From: CAYOUV01 sp963790075
GTDB lineage: Bacteria; Chloroflexota; Anaerolineae; Anaerolineales; Villigracilaceae
NCBI GenBank assembly: GCA_963790075.1
Contig: CAWBNG010000005.1
Span: 1 to 64,000, forward strand
Reading direction: 5' to 3'
Length of the DNA: 64,000 bases
Shown: in pieces, positions 1-9,529 of the stretch
How the letters are laid out: each line of letters opens with the position of its first letter
How positions within the stretch are numbered: position 1 is the stretch's first letter
Position numbers and translations under genes: made by a program
The notes under the pieces: generated by a model
What the model was told of the DNA's origin: nothing
The model's input: the letters and a program-made list of their open reading frames with translations, nothing else
The model's database searches: none

Positions 1-303
1 CACCAACCAGGCGTGAAAGTGAGGAACACCTTCTAAAAAGACGACCTGATAGACGCGTTCCGCCCCGGTCAGGGACTTGAGCCCCGCGTAGACTTTTTTC
101 AACAAAGGTCCATAGGTCTCCAATTCCTCTTGGTTGGCCTCGGCAAAATCCAGAAAATGCCGACGCGACTCGATGAACAGCGTCCCCAGCGGACCTTTGT
201 CGATTGGCGCATGGCAGATCAACCAGTGCTCCCCCGCGTAGATGTATCCGCCCGGCGGTGGGGCCACCTGACTTTGATGTTTCTGGCAGAGGAAACAATC
301 CAT
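1..303 (-). CDS. HIT family nucleotide hydrolase/transferase (C-terminus cut by window edge)
   Basis: The visible 101 residues begin MDCFLCQK, a CxxC pair as in many bacterial HIT proteins, and end at HFHAWL, the start of the histidine-triad motif HxHxH. HIT proteins act on the alpha-phosphate of nucleotides such as ApnA or nucleotidyl conjugates. The start is supported by GGAGG five bases before the ATG. The gene is divergent from folC with a 63-bp gap. The catalytic end lies outside the window, so the subfamily cannot be fixed. Confidence 0.75.
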   Translation of the reverse strand, partial: MDCFLCQKHQSQVAPPPGGYIYAGEHWLICHAPIDKGPLGTLFIESRRHFLDFAEANQEELETYGPLLKKVYAGLKSLTGAERVYQVVFLEGVPHFHAWLV

Positions 304-352
304 ATCATCCTCCGATTTTTAAATCCCGATTTACGAATCCCGAAAACCGATT

Positions 353-358
353 TACAAT
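353..358 (+). promoter_or_regulatory. -10 element (TACAAT) of folC, leaderless type
   Basis: TACAAT ends 8 bases before the chosen folC ATG at 367 and no Shine-Dalgarno sequence lies between. Transcription would start at or next to the A of the ATG. Confidence 0.5.
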
Positions 359-366
359 CTCTCCCA

Positions 367-1692
367 ATGGACACCGAAAAAGCCTATAACCTCGCCCTGG
401 ATTACCTGTACTCTTTTGTAGATTATAGCCTCAAACATGCCTCCGAGCTGGCTAAGGCCGAGTTCAACCTGGAGCGTATGTTCGCGCTGATGGCATTATT
501 GGGAAACCCCCACCGGAAGTACCCGGTCCTGCACGTGGCCGGGACCAAGGGGAAGGGTTCGGTCTCTGCGCTGGCGGCCTCAGCCCTGGGGACAGCGGGT
601 TACGTGACCGGCCTGTACACTTCCCCCCACCTGCTGGATTACGCCGAGCGCATCCAGATCGACGGCTCCCCCATCCCGCATGCCGAACTGGCCGCACTGG
701 TCGAGCAGCTCAAACCGGCTGTGGCGCGCGTCCCCAAGCTGACCACCTTCGAAATCACCACCGCGCTGGGTTTTCTATACTTTGCTTCTAAAAATGTGGA
801 TGTGGCCGTGATCGAAGTCGGCCTGGGTGGACGGTTGGACGCCACCAACGTGGTCGATCCGCGCGTGGCTGTCATCACCTCACTTTCGCTCGACCACACC
901 GCTGTACTGGGCGACACACTGGACAAGATCGCAGCCGAGAAAGCCGGCATTATCAAGCCAGATCGACCAGTGGTGGTGGCCCCGCAGAAACCAGAAGCCC
1001 TGGACGTATTGGTCAATATTGCCGACGAACGCAACGCCCCGCTGACGCTCGTCGGCCGGGACGTACTCTATGCCGGCGGTGAGCACTCACTCGACGGGCA
1101 GACAGCTCAAATCTGGTCCCCGGGCGAGCCGCCGTTCGAGGTGCAGATCCCCCTGCTCGGGGAACACCAGGTCGAGAATGCGGCTGTGGCCGCTTCCGCG
1201 CTGTGGACGCTGCGCGAGCAGGGGCTGGGACTCTCCGATGAGGCTATCCAGCGGGGATTCGCTCAGGTCAAGTGGCCGGCACGCTTCCAGGTCGTGCGCC
1301 GAGACCCACCGGTCATTTTTGACTCGGCCCACAACCAGGATTCTTTCGCCAAACTTCGCCAAACGCTCGACTTGTATTTTCCCGGCCAATCCGTCACTCT
1401 CGTCTTTGGTGCTTCGGAAGACAAGAACTTGCCCGGCATGTTTGCGGAAATGAAGGACAAGGTCAAGAGACTGATTGTCACCCGCGCCGACCACCCGCGC
1501 GCACTCGAACCGGAGATAATCCGTCGGGCGGCGAAGCAAGCCGGGATCGAGTCAGAGGTGCTCGAACCTGTCGAAGCAGCCTTCGCGCGCGCGCTGGAAT
1601 TGTCCCAAAAAGATGGTAGTATTGCATTATCGGCCGGCAGCATGTTCGTTACGGCCGAGGTAATGGCTGCCTGGGAGAAATTGACCAAATAA
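367..1692 (+). CDS. folC: Bifunctional folylpolyglutamate synthase / dihydrofolate synthase
   Basis: This 441-residue Mur-ligase-family protein adds glutamate to dihydropteroate and to folates, using ATP in the cytoplasm. The P-loop GTKGKGS is at residues 59-65. SLDHTAVLGDTLDKIAAEKA matches the conserved SxDH...K-AG-IK segment, and DSAHN in the C-terminal domain is also typical. The length is normal. The frame is open back to position 130, but the upstream part is unlike FolC and overlaps the opposite HIT gene. The ATG at 367 (MDTEKAYNLALDYLY) fits the family N-terminus and has TACAAT 8 bases upstream. No other folate genes are nearby. lon follows after 42 bp on the same strand and may be co-transcribed. 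Confidence 0.92.
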   Translation: MDTEKAYNLALDYLYSFVDYSLKHASELAKAEFNLERMFALMALLGNPHRKYPVLHVAGTKGKGSVSALAASALGTAGYVTGLYTSPHLLDYAERIQIDGSPIPHAELAALVEQLKPAVARVPKLTTFEITTALGFLYFASKNVDVAVIEVGLGGRLDATNVVDPRVAVITSLSLDHTAVLGDTLDKIAAEKAGIIKPDRPVVVAPQKPEALDVLVNIADERNAPLTLVGRDVLYAGGEHSLDGQTAQIWSPGEPPFEVQIPLLGEHQVENAAVAASALWTLREQGLGLSDEAIQRGFAQVKWPARFQVVRRDPPVIFDSAHNQDSFAKLRQTLDLYFPGQSVTLVFGASEDKNLPGMFAEMKDKVKRLIVTRADHPRALEPEIIRRAAKQAGIESEVLEPVEAAFARALELSQKDGSIALSAGSMFVTAEVMAAWEKLTK

Positions 1693-1734
1693 AGTTCCAA
1701 ACACCAAGCACGGTAGCTGGAGCTGAGGAAGTTA

Positions 1735-4222
1735 ATGAATAATCATACCAATTGGAACGACGAAGAAGAAGACAACTTCAATTTAGCGTTATCGCAACGG
1801 ACCGAAGAACTTTACCGTATTCCCAACCTTGAGCCGGACCCTGAGGGCTTCATCGAGGCGCTGGTACTGCCCTTGCGTGACCTGGTCATCTTTCCACGCA
1901 TGGTCTCGCCGATCTTCGTCGGACGCGAACAATCCCTGCTGGCTATTCAACAGGCCCAGGCCAACAATCTGACGGTCATCGGCCTGACCCAGCGCGATCC
2001 GGAAATTGACGATCCCGGTGCGAACGATTTTCTGCCCTTGGGCGTGGAAATGGCCGTTGGGCGCTTGCTGCAAATGCCGGATGGCTCGTCTTCGGCGCTG
2101 GCCCAGGGACGCCGCCGGGTGGAAATCGTCGAGTTCCTGCAGGTTGTCCCCGTCCTGCGCGTGCGCGCCCGCCCGATTTACGAACCCCAGAACTCCCGAC
2201 CGCCAAACCCAGGCCTTGATGCGTTCGGCACTCGACCTGTTCGACCGCTGCGTACAACTCGACCGTTCCATCCCCGAGGAAGCGCACCTGTTCGCGCTGA
2301 ACATCTCCGAGCCGGGCTGGCTCTCAGATATGATCGCCACGGCTATCTCCTTACCCTACGAAGAGAAGTCCAACCTGTTGATGCTCTCCGATCCGCGTGC
2401 GCGCCTGCAGCACCTAAGCAAATTGTTGGCCGACGAGGTGGACGTACTCGAGTTGGAAGATGAAATTCACAGCCGCGTGCAATCCGAGGTGGACCGCTCG
2501 CAACGCGAGTTCTACTTGCGCGAGCAGATGAAAGCCATCCAGACCGAACTCGGCGAAGGCGATATCTGGACGCGGGACATCACGGAACTGCAGAAGAAGG
2601 TCGAAGAGGCCAATCTGCCCGAGGAACCCAAAACGGTCGCCCTGAAGGAAATCGAGCGTCTGAATCAAATGCCACCCATGGCGCCGGAAGTCGGCATCAT
2701 CCGCACATACATCGACTGGATCGTCGATCTGCCCTGGTCGGTCTCCACGGATGACAATTTGGACGTCAAGCATGCCGCCCGGGTGCTGGAACACGACCAT
2801 TACGGGCTGAAGAAAGCCAAGGAACGCATCCTCGAATACATTGCGGTGCGTTCGCTCAAACCCAAGAAGGAGCGTCAACCGATCCTATGTTTTGTCGGCC
2901 CTCCGGGAACCGGCAAGACCTCGCTGGGCCGTTCCATCGCTGACGCGCTGGGGCGCAAGTTCGTGCGCATCTCGTTGGGGGGCGTACGCGACGAAGCCGA
3001 GATTCGAGGACACCGCCGCACCTATATCGGCGCCTTGCCCGGCCGCATCATCCAGACCATCAAGCGGGCCGGCACGGCCAATCCACTCTTCATGCTGGAC
3101 GAAATCGACAAGCTCGGCGCTGACTTCCGCGGCGACCCGTCGGCAGCCCTGCTTGAGGTGCTCGATCCCGAGCAGAACTTTGCCTTCAGCGATCACTATC
3201 TCGAGCTGCCCTTTGACCTCTCCACGGTCATGTTCGTCACCACTGCCAACAACCTGGGAACCATCCCCCCGGCGTTGCTGGACCGCATGGAAGTAATCGA
3301 ATTCCCGGGCTACATCGAGGAGGAAAAACTCGAGATTGCCAGCCGTTTCCTGATCCCGCGCCAGATCCAGGAAAATGGTATTGAAGATGTCAAGCTGCAA
3401 TTCGAGACCAAAACACTGCAGAAGATCATCCGCGAATATACTTACGAGGCCGGTGTTCGTAATCTCGAGCGGGAGATCGGCCGGATTTGTAGAAAGATCG
3501 CACGCCTGAAGGCTGAGCAGAAGCGTTATCCCGAAAGCGTCAGTGAGTCGCTGGTCGAGAAGTTGCTGGGTCCACCGCAATTTCTGCAAACCGAGGCGGA
3601 ACGCCAGGATGAAGTCGGCGTAGCCACCAGTCTGGCCTGGACCGAAAACGGCGGCGAGATCATGCCGGTCGAGGTAGCCATCCTGGAAGGCAAGGGCAGT
3701 CTGCAGATGACCGGTCAATTGGGCGAGGTGATGCAGGAATCGGTGCAGGCCGCGCTGACGTATGTCAAGTCGCGCGCCGCAATGTTTGAAATTGATCTGG
3801 AAATCTTCGAACGGCTGGACATCCACGTTCACATGCCGGAGGGCGCCATCCCCAAAGACGGACCTTCAGCAGGCATAACCATGGCCACTGCCATGATCTC
3901 TGCGCTGACCGGACGTCCGATCCACAAAGAAGTCGGTATGACCGGCGAGATCACCTTGCGCGGACGTGTGCTGCCGATTGGCGGTGTACGCGAGAAAGTT
4001 TTGGCTGCCCATCGCGCCGGATTAAAAACTGTCATTATGCCCGAGAAAAGCACTAAGGATTTGATCGACGTACCCAAGGTGGTGCGTACGGCATTAAAGA
4101 TCATCCCGGTCGCGCATATGGATCAGGTGCTGGAAATCGCCCTTTCACCCGAAGTAGTGGCCGAGCCACCCCGTCCGCGCAAACGATCGGATGAGGCGAG
4201 CGATGCCGAATCGGAAGATTAA
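1735..4222 (+). CDS. lon: ATP-dependent protease Lon, interrupted by a frameshift near 2185-2200
   Basis: Lon degrades damaged and regulatory proteins in the cytoplasm. Two frames together encode one Lon. Positions 1735 to about 2195 give the N-terminal substrate domain (VLPLRDLVIFPRMVSPIFVG). From about 2200 to 4222 the next frame gives the coiled coil, Walker A GPPGTGKTS, Walker B LFMLDEIDK, and the protease domain with Ser in PKDGPSAG and the Lys of REKVLAAH. Removing one C from the run at 2185-2188 or 2195-2197 restores a continuous 828-residue protein of normal length. As written, the first frame ends at 2463, and the second could restart at the ATG at 2219 without the N-domain. This is a sequencing error or a real inactivating indel. 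A terminator follows at 4240. Confidence 0.9.
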
Positions 4223-4239
4223 GCGCAATTGAGAATAGC

Positions 4240-4282
4240 GAATGACGCGAATGCAGTAAAATATTCGCGTCATTCATTTTTT
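4240..4282 (+). terminator. Rho-independent terminator of lon
   Basis: A perfect 13-bp stem (GAATGACGCGAAT with its complement) closes a 10-base loop and is followed by ATTTTTT. The loop contains GTAAAAT, which could act as the -10 of the next gene, so terminator and promoter may overlap. Confidence 0.85.
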
Positions 4283-4295
4283 ACACAGGAGAATC

Positions 4296-5111
4296 ATGCC
4301 GAATTCTCTTCAAGGGAAAGTGGTAGTCGTAACCGGGGCCTCGTCCGGCTTTGGGGAGGATGCTGCCCTACTTTTCGCTCAAGCAGGATGCAGCGTGGTG
4401 CTGGCCGCGCGTCGGATCGACCGCTTGCACGCACTGGCCGAAAAAATCCATAATCAAGGCGGCGAAGCGCTGGTTGTCCCGGTAGACGTCACCCAACGGG
4501 CAGAGATCGAATTAATGGTAGAGAGCATCATAGACATCTACGGTCAAATCGATATCTTGTTCAACAATGCCGGTTTCGGGCGGCTGGACTGGCTCGAGAA
4601 TCTGGATCCGGAGCGTGACATCCAGACTCAGATCGAGGTCAACCTATTGGGCGTGATCCAGACCACGCGGGTTGTCCTGCCGCATATGCTGGCACGGCGT
4701 TCTGGTCACATTATCAACATGTCCTCAGTAGCAGGCCTGATTGCCGCCCCCCTGTACACCGTCTACGCCGCCTCCAAGTTTGGCGTACGCGCCTTCACGG
4801 ACGCCCTGCGACGCGAAGTATCGCCTTTCGGCATCCACGTCTCGGCCATCTACCCCGGCCCGGCCGTAACCGAGTTTAGCCGGCATACCGGTAAAACCCG
4901 AGCACGGCGCAGCCTGAGACGCTTCAATAGCCTCTCGATGAGCTCCGAATATGTCGCCCGCCGGGTGGTCGACCTGGCTAAACGCCCACGACGCATGCTG
5001 GTTATTCCGTGGTGGTTCCGATTGATCATCGGCATCGACCATATTGCGCCGGGACTTGTAGATTGGTTCCTGAAAACTAACTTTACCCGCCATTACCATA
5101 CCCCAGATTGA
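4296..5111 (+). CDS. Short-chain dehydrogenase/reductase (SDR)
   Basis: A 271-residue classical SDR, an NAD(P)-dependent oxidoreductase of unknown substrate. The Rossmann motif TGASSGFG is at residues 13-20, NNAG at 90-93, the catalytic Ser at 143/144, and YAASK with Tyr157 and Lys161. The N-terminal TGxxxGxG and the Arg39-Arg40 pair after the second strand suggest NADP preference (inference). The C-terminal ~40 residues are hydrophobic and may associate with the membrane, as in DltE/YqjQ-like SDRs. AGGA precedes the ATG. It is convergent with the membrane glycosyltransferase gene that follows. Confidence 0.85.
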   Translation: MPNSLQGKVVVVTGASSGFGEDAALLFAQAGCSVVLAARRIDRLHALAEKIHNQGGEALVVPVDVTQRAEIELMVESIIDIYGQIDILFNNAGFGRLDWLENLDPERDIQTQIEVNLLGVIQTTRVVLPHMLARRSGHIINMSSVAGLIAAPLYTVYAASKFGVRAFTDALRREVSPFGIHVSAIYPGPAVTEFSRHTGKTRARRSLRRFNSLSMSSEYVARRVVDLAKRPRRMLVIPWWFRLIIGIDHIAPGLVDWFLKTNFTRHYHTPD

Positions 5112-5117
5112 TCATCC

Positions 5118-5134
5118 TGAGCAATACTTGCTCA
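5118..5134. terminator. Small stem-loop between convergent genes
   Basis: TGAGCAA-TAC-TTGCTCA is a perfect 7-bp hairpin between two convergent genes. It has no clear T-run, so termination is only a guess. Confidence 0.35.
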
Positions 5135-5170
5135 TCATTCAATATAACCAGCCAAGCGTACACAATTCTT

Positions 5171-7180
5171 TTAATGATCCGGAATCGCGTACAATGTGTA
5201 ACTTTGGTCAGGCGCTATCGATACTGTTTTCAATAAGCGGGTGGTTTCGTTCAATACCTGTATTTGACCTGGTTCCTTTAACACAAACCCAGCACCAGTG
5301 TTATTCAAGAGAACATGAGTATAGCCCTGAGAATGCCAAGCATCGACAATCCTTCGCGGAGACCGATAAAGATACACATCATGGGCAAAATTGTCTAAAA
5401 GCGTATCAGGCTGAACAACGCGCGCCATTTCATAACTTCTAGGTTCGAATAAAAAATAAATTTTAGCGGTTTGCGGGGTCTGAGCGATCATTTTCAAGGC
5501 CATCGCATACCCCGGTTGATATTTTTCCGTGTAGCTTTCTTGTGAGACAATCCCGACCGCCACTGCGAGCGGATTCCTGGAAACCACAGCAAGTCCTGTA
5601 TCAAGCAGGTTGACAAAAATGACCAGTGCAGCCAGCATCGTCACGATAAAGCTAATCCGCAATTTTTTAAAATCGAGATTCTTGACAGATTGCATGCCTA
5701 AAGCTGCAGGAACTGCAAACGGGATAATGGCTGGAAACAACAAGCGTGCCTGCCACAGGTTTTTTGTGGTTATATAGCCAAAAACCCAAAATACCGTACT
5801 CAGACAAAAGAAAAGCCCAATCACATTTAATGCCGAACGTTGTGCTAGTTCTAAGTGGTTTTTATTGATCAAAACCCACAAAGCGATGGGCAAAATCAAA
5901 AGAAATAATGGACCAATCCTTCCATCGTAGAAGGTGACATCCTGATACCCCAGCGTAATATTCAGGGGAAGTGTGATCAAAGCCAACGCATTCCAACCAG
6001 AACCAGTACCTGCCCCGGCATATAAAGCTGATCGATAACTATCCCAATATCGACCAGCAAACACAAATGGGTAAAATGGGTTCCCCATCCACAGCCAGTT
6101 GCGGAGGTACCACACCCCTCCAACAAGGATAGCGATCAAACAAAAACGAAACAGTTCCGTGATCCATTTTTGCCTAGCATGAAACATCCAGATTGAGATA
6201 AGCAATACCGCAGTCAAACAAACGATCACACTCGTATATTTCACGCCCATAGCCATCCCGGCAAAGACCGCCGCCAGACGCCACCAACGCAGGTCTTGCC
6301 CCACATGACCCTCCCAAAGCGAATAAAGCATAGCCACACTGAAAAATGTCAGCGCCATATCGGTATATGCCCAAGCTGCCAGCAATGGCAGGGATGGCAT
6401 AGAAACCAACAGCATCAAAACCCACCAGGCCGTCAAATCTCCCCAAAGTCTCCTCGTCCAATCCCACAAAAGGAATACAGCAAATATTGTCCATAAAAAA
6501 TGAATCTGCTGAGGAACGATATCCAAACCGAGTCCCACTCCCCACACATAGGCCCCTTCCACTAAATCAGGAAACCAATATGGAGGATTATTATAGGCTC
6601 TCAATCCCCCATCCCTGAGCCACAAAGCCGGAGTAGCAAGATGATATAGGAGCGCGTCAAACGACTCAACTGGCGGTAAAAGGGTCATCAAGAAGGTCAG
6701 GATTAAAGCTAGAAATGCAGCCCAGCGCATCCATGCCGGAATCTTACTCGCAGAGACGCGAATTTGTTCGACCAGGTCTCTGAGCTCCGATAAGGTATCC
6801 CGCCACAAACCGCGCCAAAAAAATTCAGCCAACAATAGGATTTGAATTCCGAAAAGGACCACTGGTTTTGCAACCCCGATAACGGCCAGGCTAAAACCAA
6901 GCAATCCCAATTCTCCAAAACCAAGACCGCCAGCCAAAACCAGGGCCGTTATGCCTTTGAGTGTTTTTTGGAGTGTATAGTGGATGGTGAGCTTGCCAAC
7001 CACGATAGCGTTCAACAAAAGCATACAGGTAATGATCAACGCCGAGAATACTTTCAGCAGGCCACTGGCCACCTGCAAAGCAAGTGGTTTTTGAACAACA
7101 TAGAAGGCGGCTAACACAAAAGCAGTCCAGCCGATCAAAAGCAAGCCTAAGAGCCCAGATAGGATTCGAGAATTCCGCAT
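5171..7180 (-). CDS. Polytopic membrane protein, probable GT-C fold glycosyltransferase
   Basis: A 669-residue protein with roughly a dozen or more hydrophobic segments and a non-membrane C-terminal domain of about 130 residues. An acidic residue in an early loop (ESFDALLYHLATPALWLRDGG) and the general layout resemble PMT/ArnT-like transferases, which use polyprenyl-phosphate sugars on the outer face of the membrane. No specific family can be named from sight. The gene is visibly AT-richer than its neighbours. TATAAT lies 6 bases before the ATG without a Shine-Dalgarno site, suggesting a leaderless transcript. It is divergent from the M24 peptidase. Confidence 0.7.
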   Translation of the reverse strand: MRNSRILSGLLGLLLIGWTAFVLAAFYVVQKPLALQVASGLLKVFSALIITCMLLLNAIVVGKLTIHYTLQKTLKGITALVLAGGLGFGELGLLGFSLAVIGVAKPVVLFGIQILLLAEFFWRGLWRDTLSELRDLVEQIRVSASKIPAWMRWAAFLALILTFLMTLLPPVESFDALLYHLATPALWLRDGGLRAYNNPPYWFPDLVEGAYVWGVGLGLDIVPQQIHFLWTIFAVFLLWDWTRRLWGDLTAWWVLMLLVSMPSLPLLAAWAYTDMALTFFSVAMLYSLWEGHVGQDLRWWRLAAVFAGMAMGVKYTSVIVCLTAVLLISIWMFHARQKWITELFRFCLIAILVGGVWYLRNWLWMGNPFYPFVFAGRYWDSYRSALYAGAGTGSGWNALALITLPLNITLGYQDVTFYDGRIGPLFLLILPIALWVLINKNHLELAQRSALNVIGLFFCLSTVFWVFGYITTKNLWQARLLFPAIIPFAVPAALGMQSVKNLDFKKLRISFIVTMLAALVIFVNLLDTGLAVVSRNPLAVAVGIVSQESYTEKYQPGYAMALKMIAQTPQTAKIYFLFEPRSYEMARVVQPDTLLDNFAHDVYLYRSPRRIVDAWHSQGYTHVLLNNTGAGFVLKEPGQIQVLNETTRLLKTVSIAPDQSYTLYAIPDH

Positions 7181-7186
7181 AGATTG

Positions 7187-7192
7187 ATTATA
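7187..7192 (-). promoter_or_regulatory. -10 element (TATAAT) of the membrane glycosyltransferase, leaderless type
   Basis: A perfect TATAAT on the minus strand is separated from the ATG at 7180 by 6 bases, with no ribosome binding site between. Confidence 0.6.
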
Positions 7193-7252
7193 ACGTTTTG
7201 CGTTTCAAGCAAACTGATTTATGATTAGGAATATCACACAAGGAGTTTCCTA

Positions 7253-8359
7253 ATGACCGCCTCCCGCCTTGAAAAGCTCGTTACTTCGCTCCGGACTTCC
7301 GGTCTGGATGCCGTGGCGCTCAATCCCGGTCCCACCCTGACCTATCTAACTGGCCTGCACTTCCATCTGATGGAACGACCAGTTGTATTAATTGTTGCTT
7401 CCGATCATGAGCCGGCCATTGTTCTGCCTGAATTGGAACTGCGCAAGGTAGAACAGATGCCTTATCCTGTAGCAGCATTTCCATACGGGGAAAACCCATC
7501 CGAATGGGACGAAGCTTTCCGCAAAGCCGCCCAGGCGCTGGGATTGGACGCCAAACGCATCGGCGTCGAACCGCGCGCCATGCGACTGTTGGAATTCCGC
7601 TATATCAAGCTCGGCGCGCCCAAGGCCGACTTCCCGGATGCAGGCGAGCTGCTCGGCAACCTGCGCCTGAGGAAGGATCGTGCCGAAATCGAAGCTATGC
7701 GCAGGGCAGTCAAGGCGGCCCAAGCCGCCCTCGAGGCGACCCTGCCGCTGATCAAGATCGGCATGACCGAAAAGGAACTGGCGGCTGAACTTGTGATTCA
7801 GTTGCTTAAGCACGGCTCGGAGCCGGAATTGCCATTTTCGCCGATCGTCTCCGGCGGGCCGAATTCGGCCAATCCGCACGCCAGCCCGAGCGCGCGCAAG
7901 CTTCAAGCGGGCGATTTACTCGTGATCGATTGGGGAGCCACCGTGGACGGCTACATTTCCGACCTGACGCGCACTTTTGCCATCAGCCAGGTGGAGGCCG
8001 AATACGAGAAAATTCATCAGATCGTGCAGCAGGCCAATGCCGCGGGACGCGCCACTGCCGGACCTGGCCTCGCCTGTGCCGAAGTGGATCGGGCCGCCCG
8101 GGAAGTGATCGAGAAAGCTGGATACGGCCATTACTTTACGCACCGCACCGGTCACGGGATTGGGATGGAACCCCACGAGGAGCCCTACATCCGCGGCGAC
8201 AACCCGCAAATTTTAGAGCCGGGCATGACCTTCACGGTCGAGCCGGGTATCTATCTGCCCGATCGCAATGGCGTGCGCATCGAGGATAACGTGGTCATCA
8301 CGCCGGAGGGCGCCCAAAGCCTGAGCGACATGCCACGTGAAATCCGAATCGTGGGATAA
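7253..8359 (+). CDS. M24 family metallopeptidase (Xaa-Pro peptidase type)
   Basis: A 368-residue protein with a creatinase-like N-domain and a pita-bread M24 catalytic domain. These enzymes usually cleave N-terminal residues or dipeptides before proline with two metal ions. Ligands are visible in order: Asp in VIDWGATVDGYISDLTRTF (two Asp), His in HRTGHGIGMEPHE, Glu in FTVEPGIYL and Glu in GVRIEDNVVIT. AAGGAG precedes the ATG. The aminotransferase starts at the base right after the stop codon, so the two are surely co-transcribed and probably translationally coupled. PepQ versus PepP specificity cannot be decided. Confidence 0.88.
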   Translation: MTASRLEKLVTSLRTSGLDAVALNPGPTLTYLTGLHFHLMERPVVLIVASDHEPAIVLPELELRKVEQMPYPVAAFPYGENPSEWDEAFRKAAQALGLDAKRIGVEPRAMRLLEFRYIKLGAPKADFPDAGELLGNLRLRKDRAEIEAMRRAVKAAQAALEATLPLIKIGMTEKELAAELVIQLLKHGSEPELPFSPIVSGGPNSANPHASPSARKLQAGDLLVIDWGATVDGYISDLTRTFAISQVEAEYEKIHQIVQQANAAGRATAGPGLACAEVDRAAREVIEKAGYGHYFTHRTGHGIGMEPHEEPYIRGDNPQILEPGMTFTVEPGIYLPDRNGVRIEDNVVITPEGAQSLSDMPREIRIVG

Positions 8360-9466
8360 ATGCAACTCTCCCCCTTCAAACTCGAACGCTACTTCGCCCA
8401 ATACGAGTTCAGCGTGCAATACCTGCTGTGCAGTTCGGACTGCAAGTCGCTCTCCATCCGCGACCTGCTGGCGCTCGAACCCGGCGCGGAAGAGGCCTTC
8501 CAGCGCCACTGGCTGGGCTACACCGAATCGCAGGGATCGCCCTCGCTGCGGGGGGAAATCAGCCGCATTTACAGCGGCATCCAGCCGGAGCAGGTACTGG
8601 TCCACAGCGGGGCAGAGGAAGCTATCTTCCTGTTCATGCAGGCCACGCTCCAACCCGGCGACCACCTCATCGTCCACTGGCCGTGCTACCAGTCGCTGAG
8701 CGAAGTGGCCAAAAGCCTCGGCGCCAGGGTCAGCCTTTGGGAGGCGCGTGCTGAAAACAACTGGGCTCTCGACCTGGACGAACTCAATCGGTTGATCCGC
8801 CCTGAAACGCGCGCCATCGTCGTTAACACACCGCACAATCCGACCGGCTACCTGATGCCGCAGGACGATTTCACTGCGCTCAACGCAATGGCGCAGGAAC
8901 GCAACCTGCTGCTCTTCAGCGACGAGGTCTACCGCGAATTGGAATACGATCCCGCTGACCGCCTGCCAGCCGCCTGTGATATCAACGCTACGGCCATCTC
9001 GCTGGGAGTCATGTCCAAGACTTACGGGCTGGCCGGGCTGCGTATCGGTTGGATCGCCACACAGAATTCTGAAGTTTTTCAGAAGATGGCGGCACTAAAG
9101 GATTACACCACCATCTGCAACAGCGCCCCCAGCGAGTTCCTGGCCGAGCTGGCATTGCGCCATCGCGAAAAGCTGGCGGCACGCAACCTTGGGATCATCG
9201 CCGGCAATCTCGAATTGCTGGATAGCTTCTTTGCCAGCCACCCAGAGCGTTTCGAGTGGCAGCGTCCCAAGGCGGGACCGATTGCCTTCCCCAAACTGCT
9301 GGCCGGCGAGGTGGAAGAGTTCTGCGATACGCTGGTTAAGGCGACTGGAGTTCTCTTGCTGCCTGGAACGACCTACGACCATCCTGGAGACCACTTCCGT
9401 CTGGGGTATGCGCGTTCCAATCTGCCTGAGGCCCTGGCCCATCTCGACGCGTTCCTGCAAACCTAA
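8360..9466 (+). CDS. PLP-dependent class I/II aminotransferase
   Basis: A 368-residue fold-type I aminotransferase. NTPHNPTGY is the conserved Asn-Pro segment, SDEVYRELEY carries the Asp that contacts the pyridine nitrogen, and SKTYGLAGLRIGW has the Schiff-base Lys followed by the conserved Arg of the phosphate site. The substrate is unknown, as the family covers amino-acid and amine transaminases and C-S lyases. The ATG directly abuts the stop of the M24 peptidase gene (TAAATG), so expression is linked; together they may release and then deaminate amino acids (inference). Confidence 0.85.
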   Translation: MQLSPFKLERYFAQYEFSVQYLLCSSDCKSLSIRDLLALEPGAEEAFQRHWLGYTESQGSPSLRGEISRIYSGIQPEQVLVHSGAEEAIFLFMQATLQPGDHLIVHWPCYQSLSEVAKSLGARVSLWEARAENNWALDLDELNRLIRPETRAIVVNTPHNPTGYLMPQDDFTALNAMAQERNLLLFSDEVYRELEYDPADRLPAACDINATAISLGVMSKTYGLAGLRIGWIATQNSEVFQKMAALKDYTTICNSAPSEFLAELALRHREKLAARNLGIIAGNLELLDSFFASHPERFEWQRPKAGPIAFPKLLAGEVEEFCDTLVKATGVLLLPGTTYDHPGDHFRLGYARSNLPEALAHLDAFLQT

Positions 9467-9529
9467 ACATGGATTTCTCAAGATCGAACCCACAGGAATT
9501 TTTTCGCATATACGGGTTGGAAACAATCA

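Noticed and set aside
130..366. In-frame extension of folC upstream of 367
   Set aside because: It overlaps the HIT gene on the other strand, has no family similarity and no ribosome binding site; the ATG at 367 fits FolC and a -10 box.
1735..4222. Two separate genes instead of one lon
   Set aside because: The N-terminal frame ends in nonsense after a clear Lon domain and the second frame continues it exactly after a one-base change.
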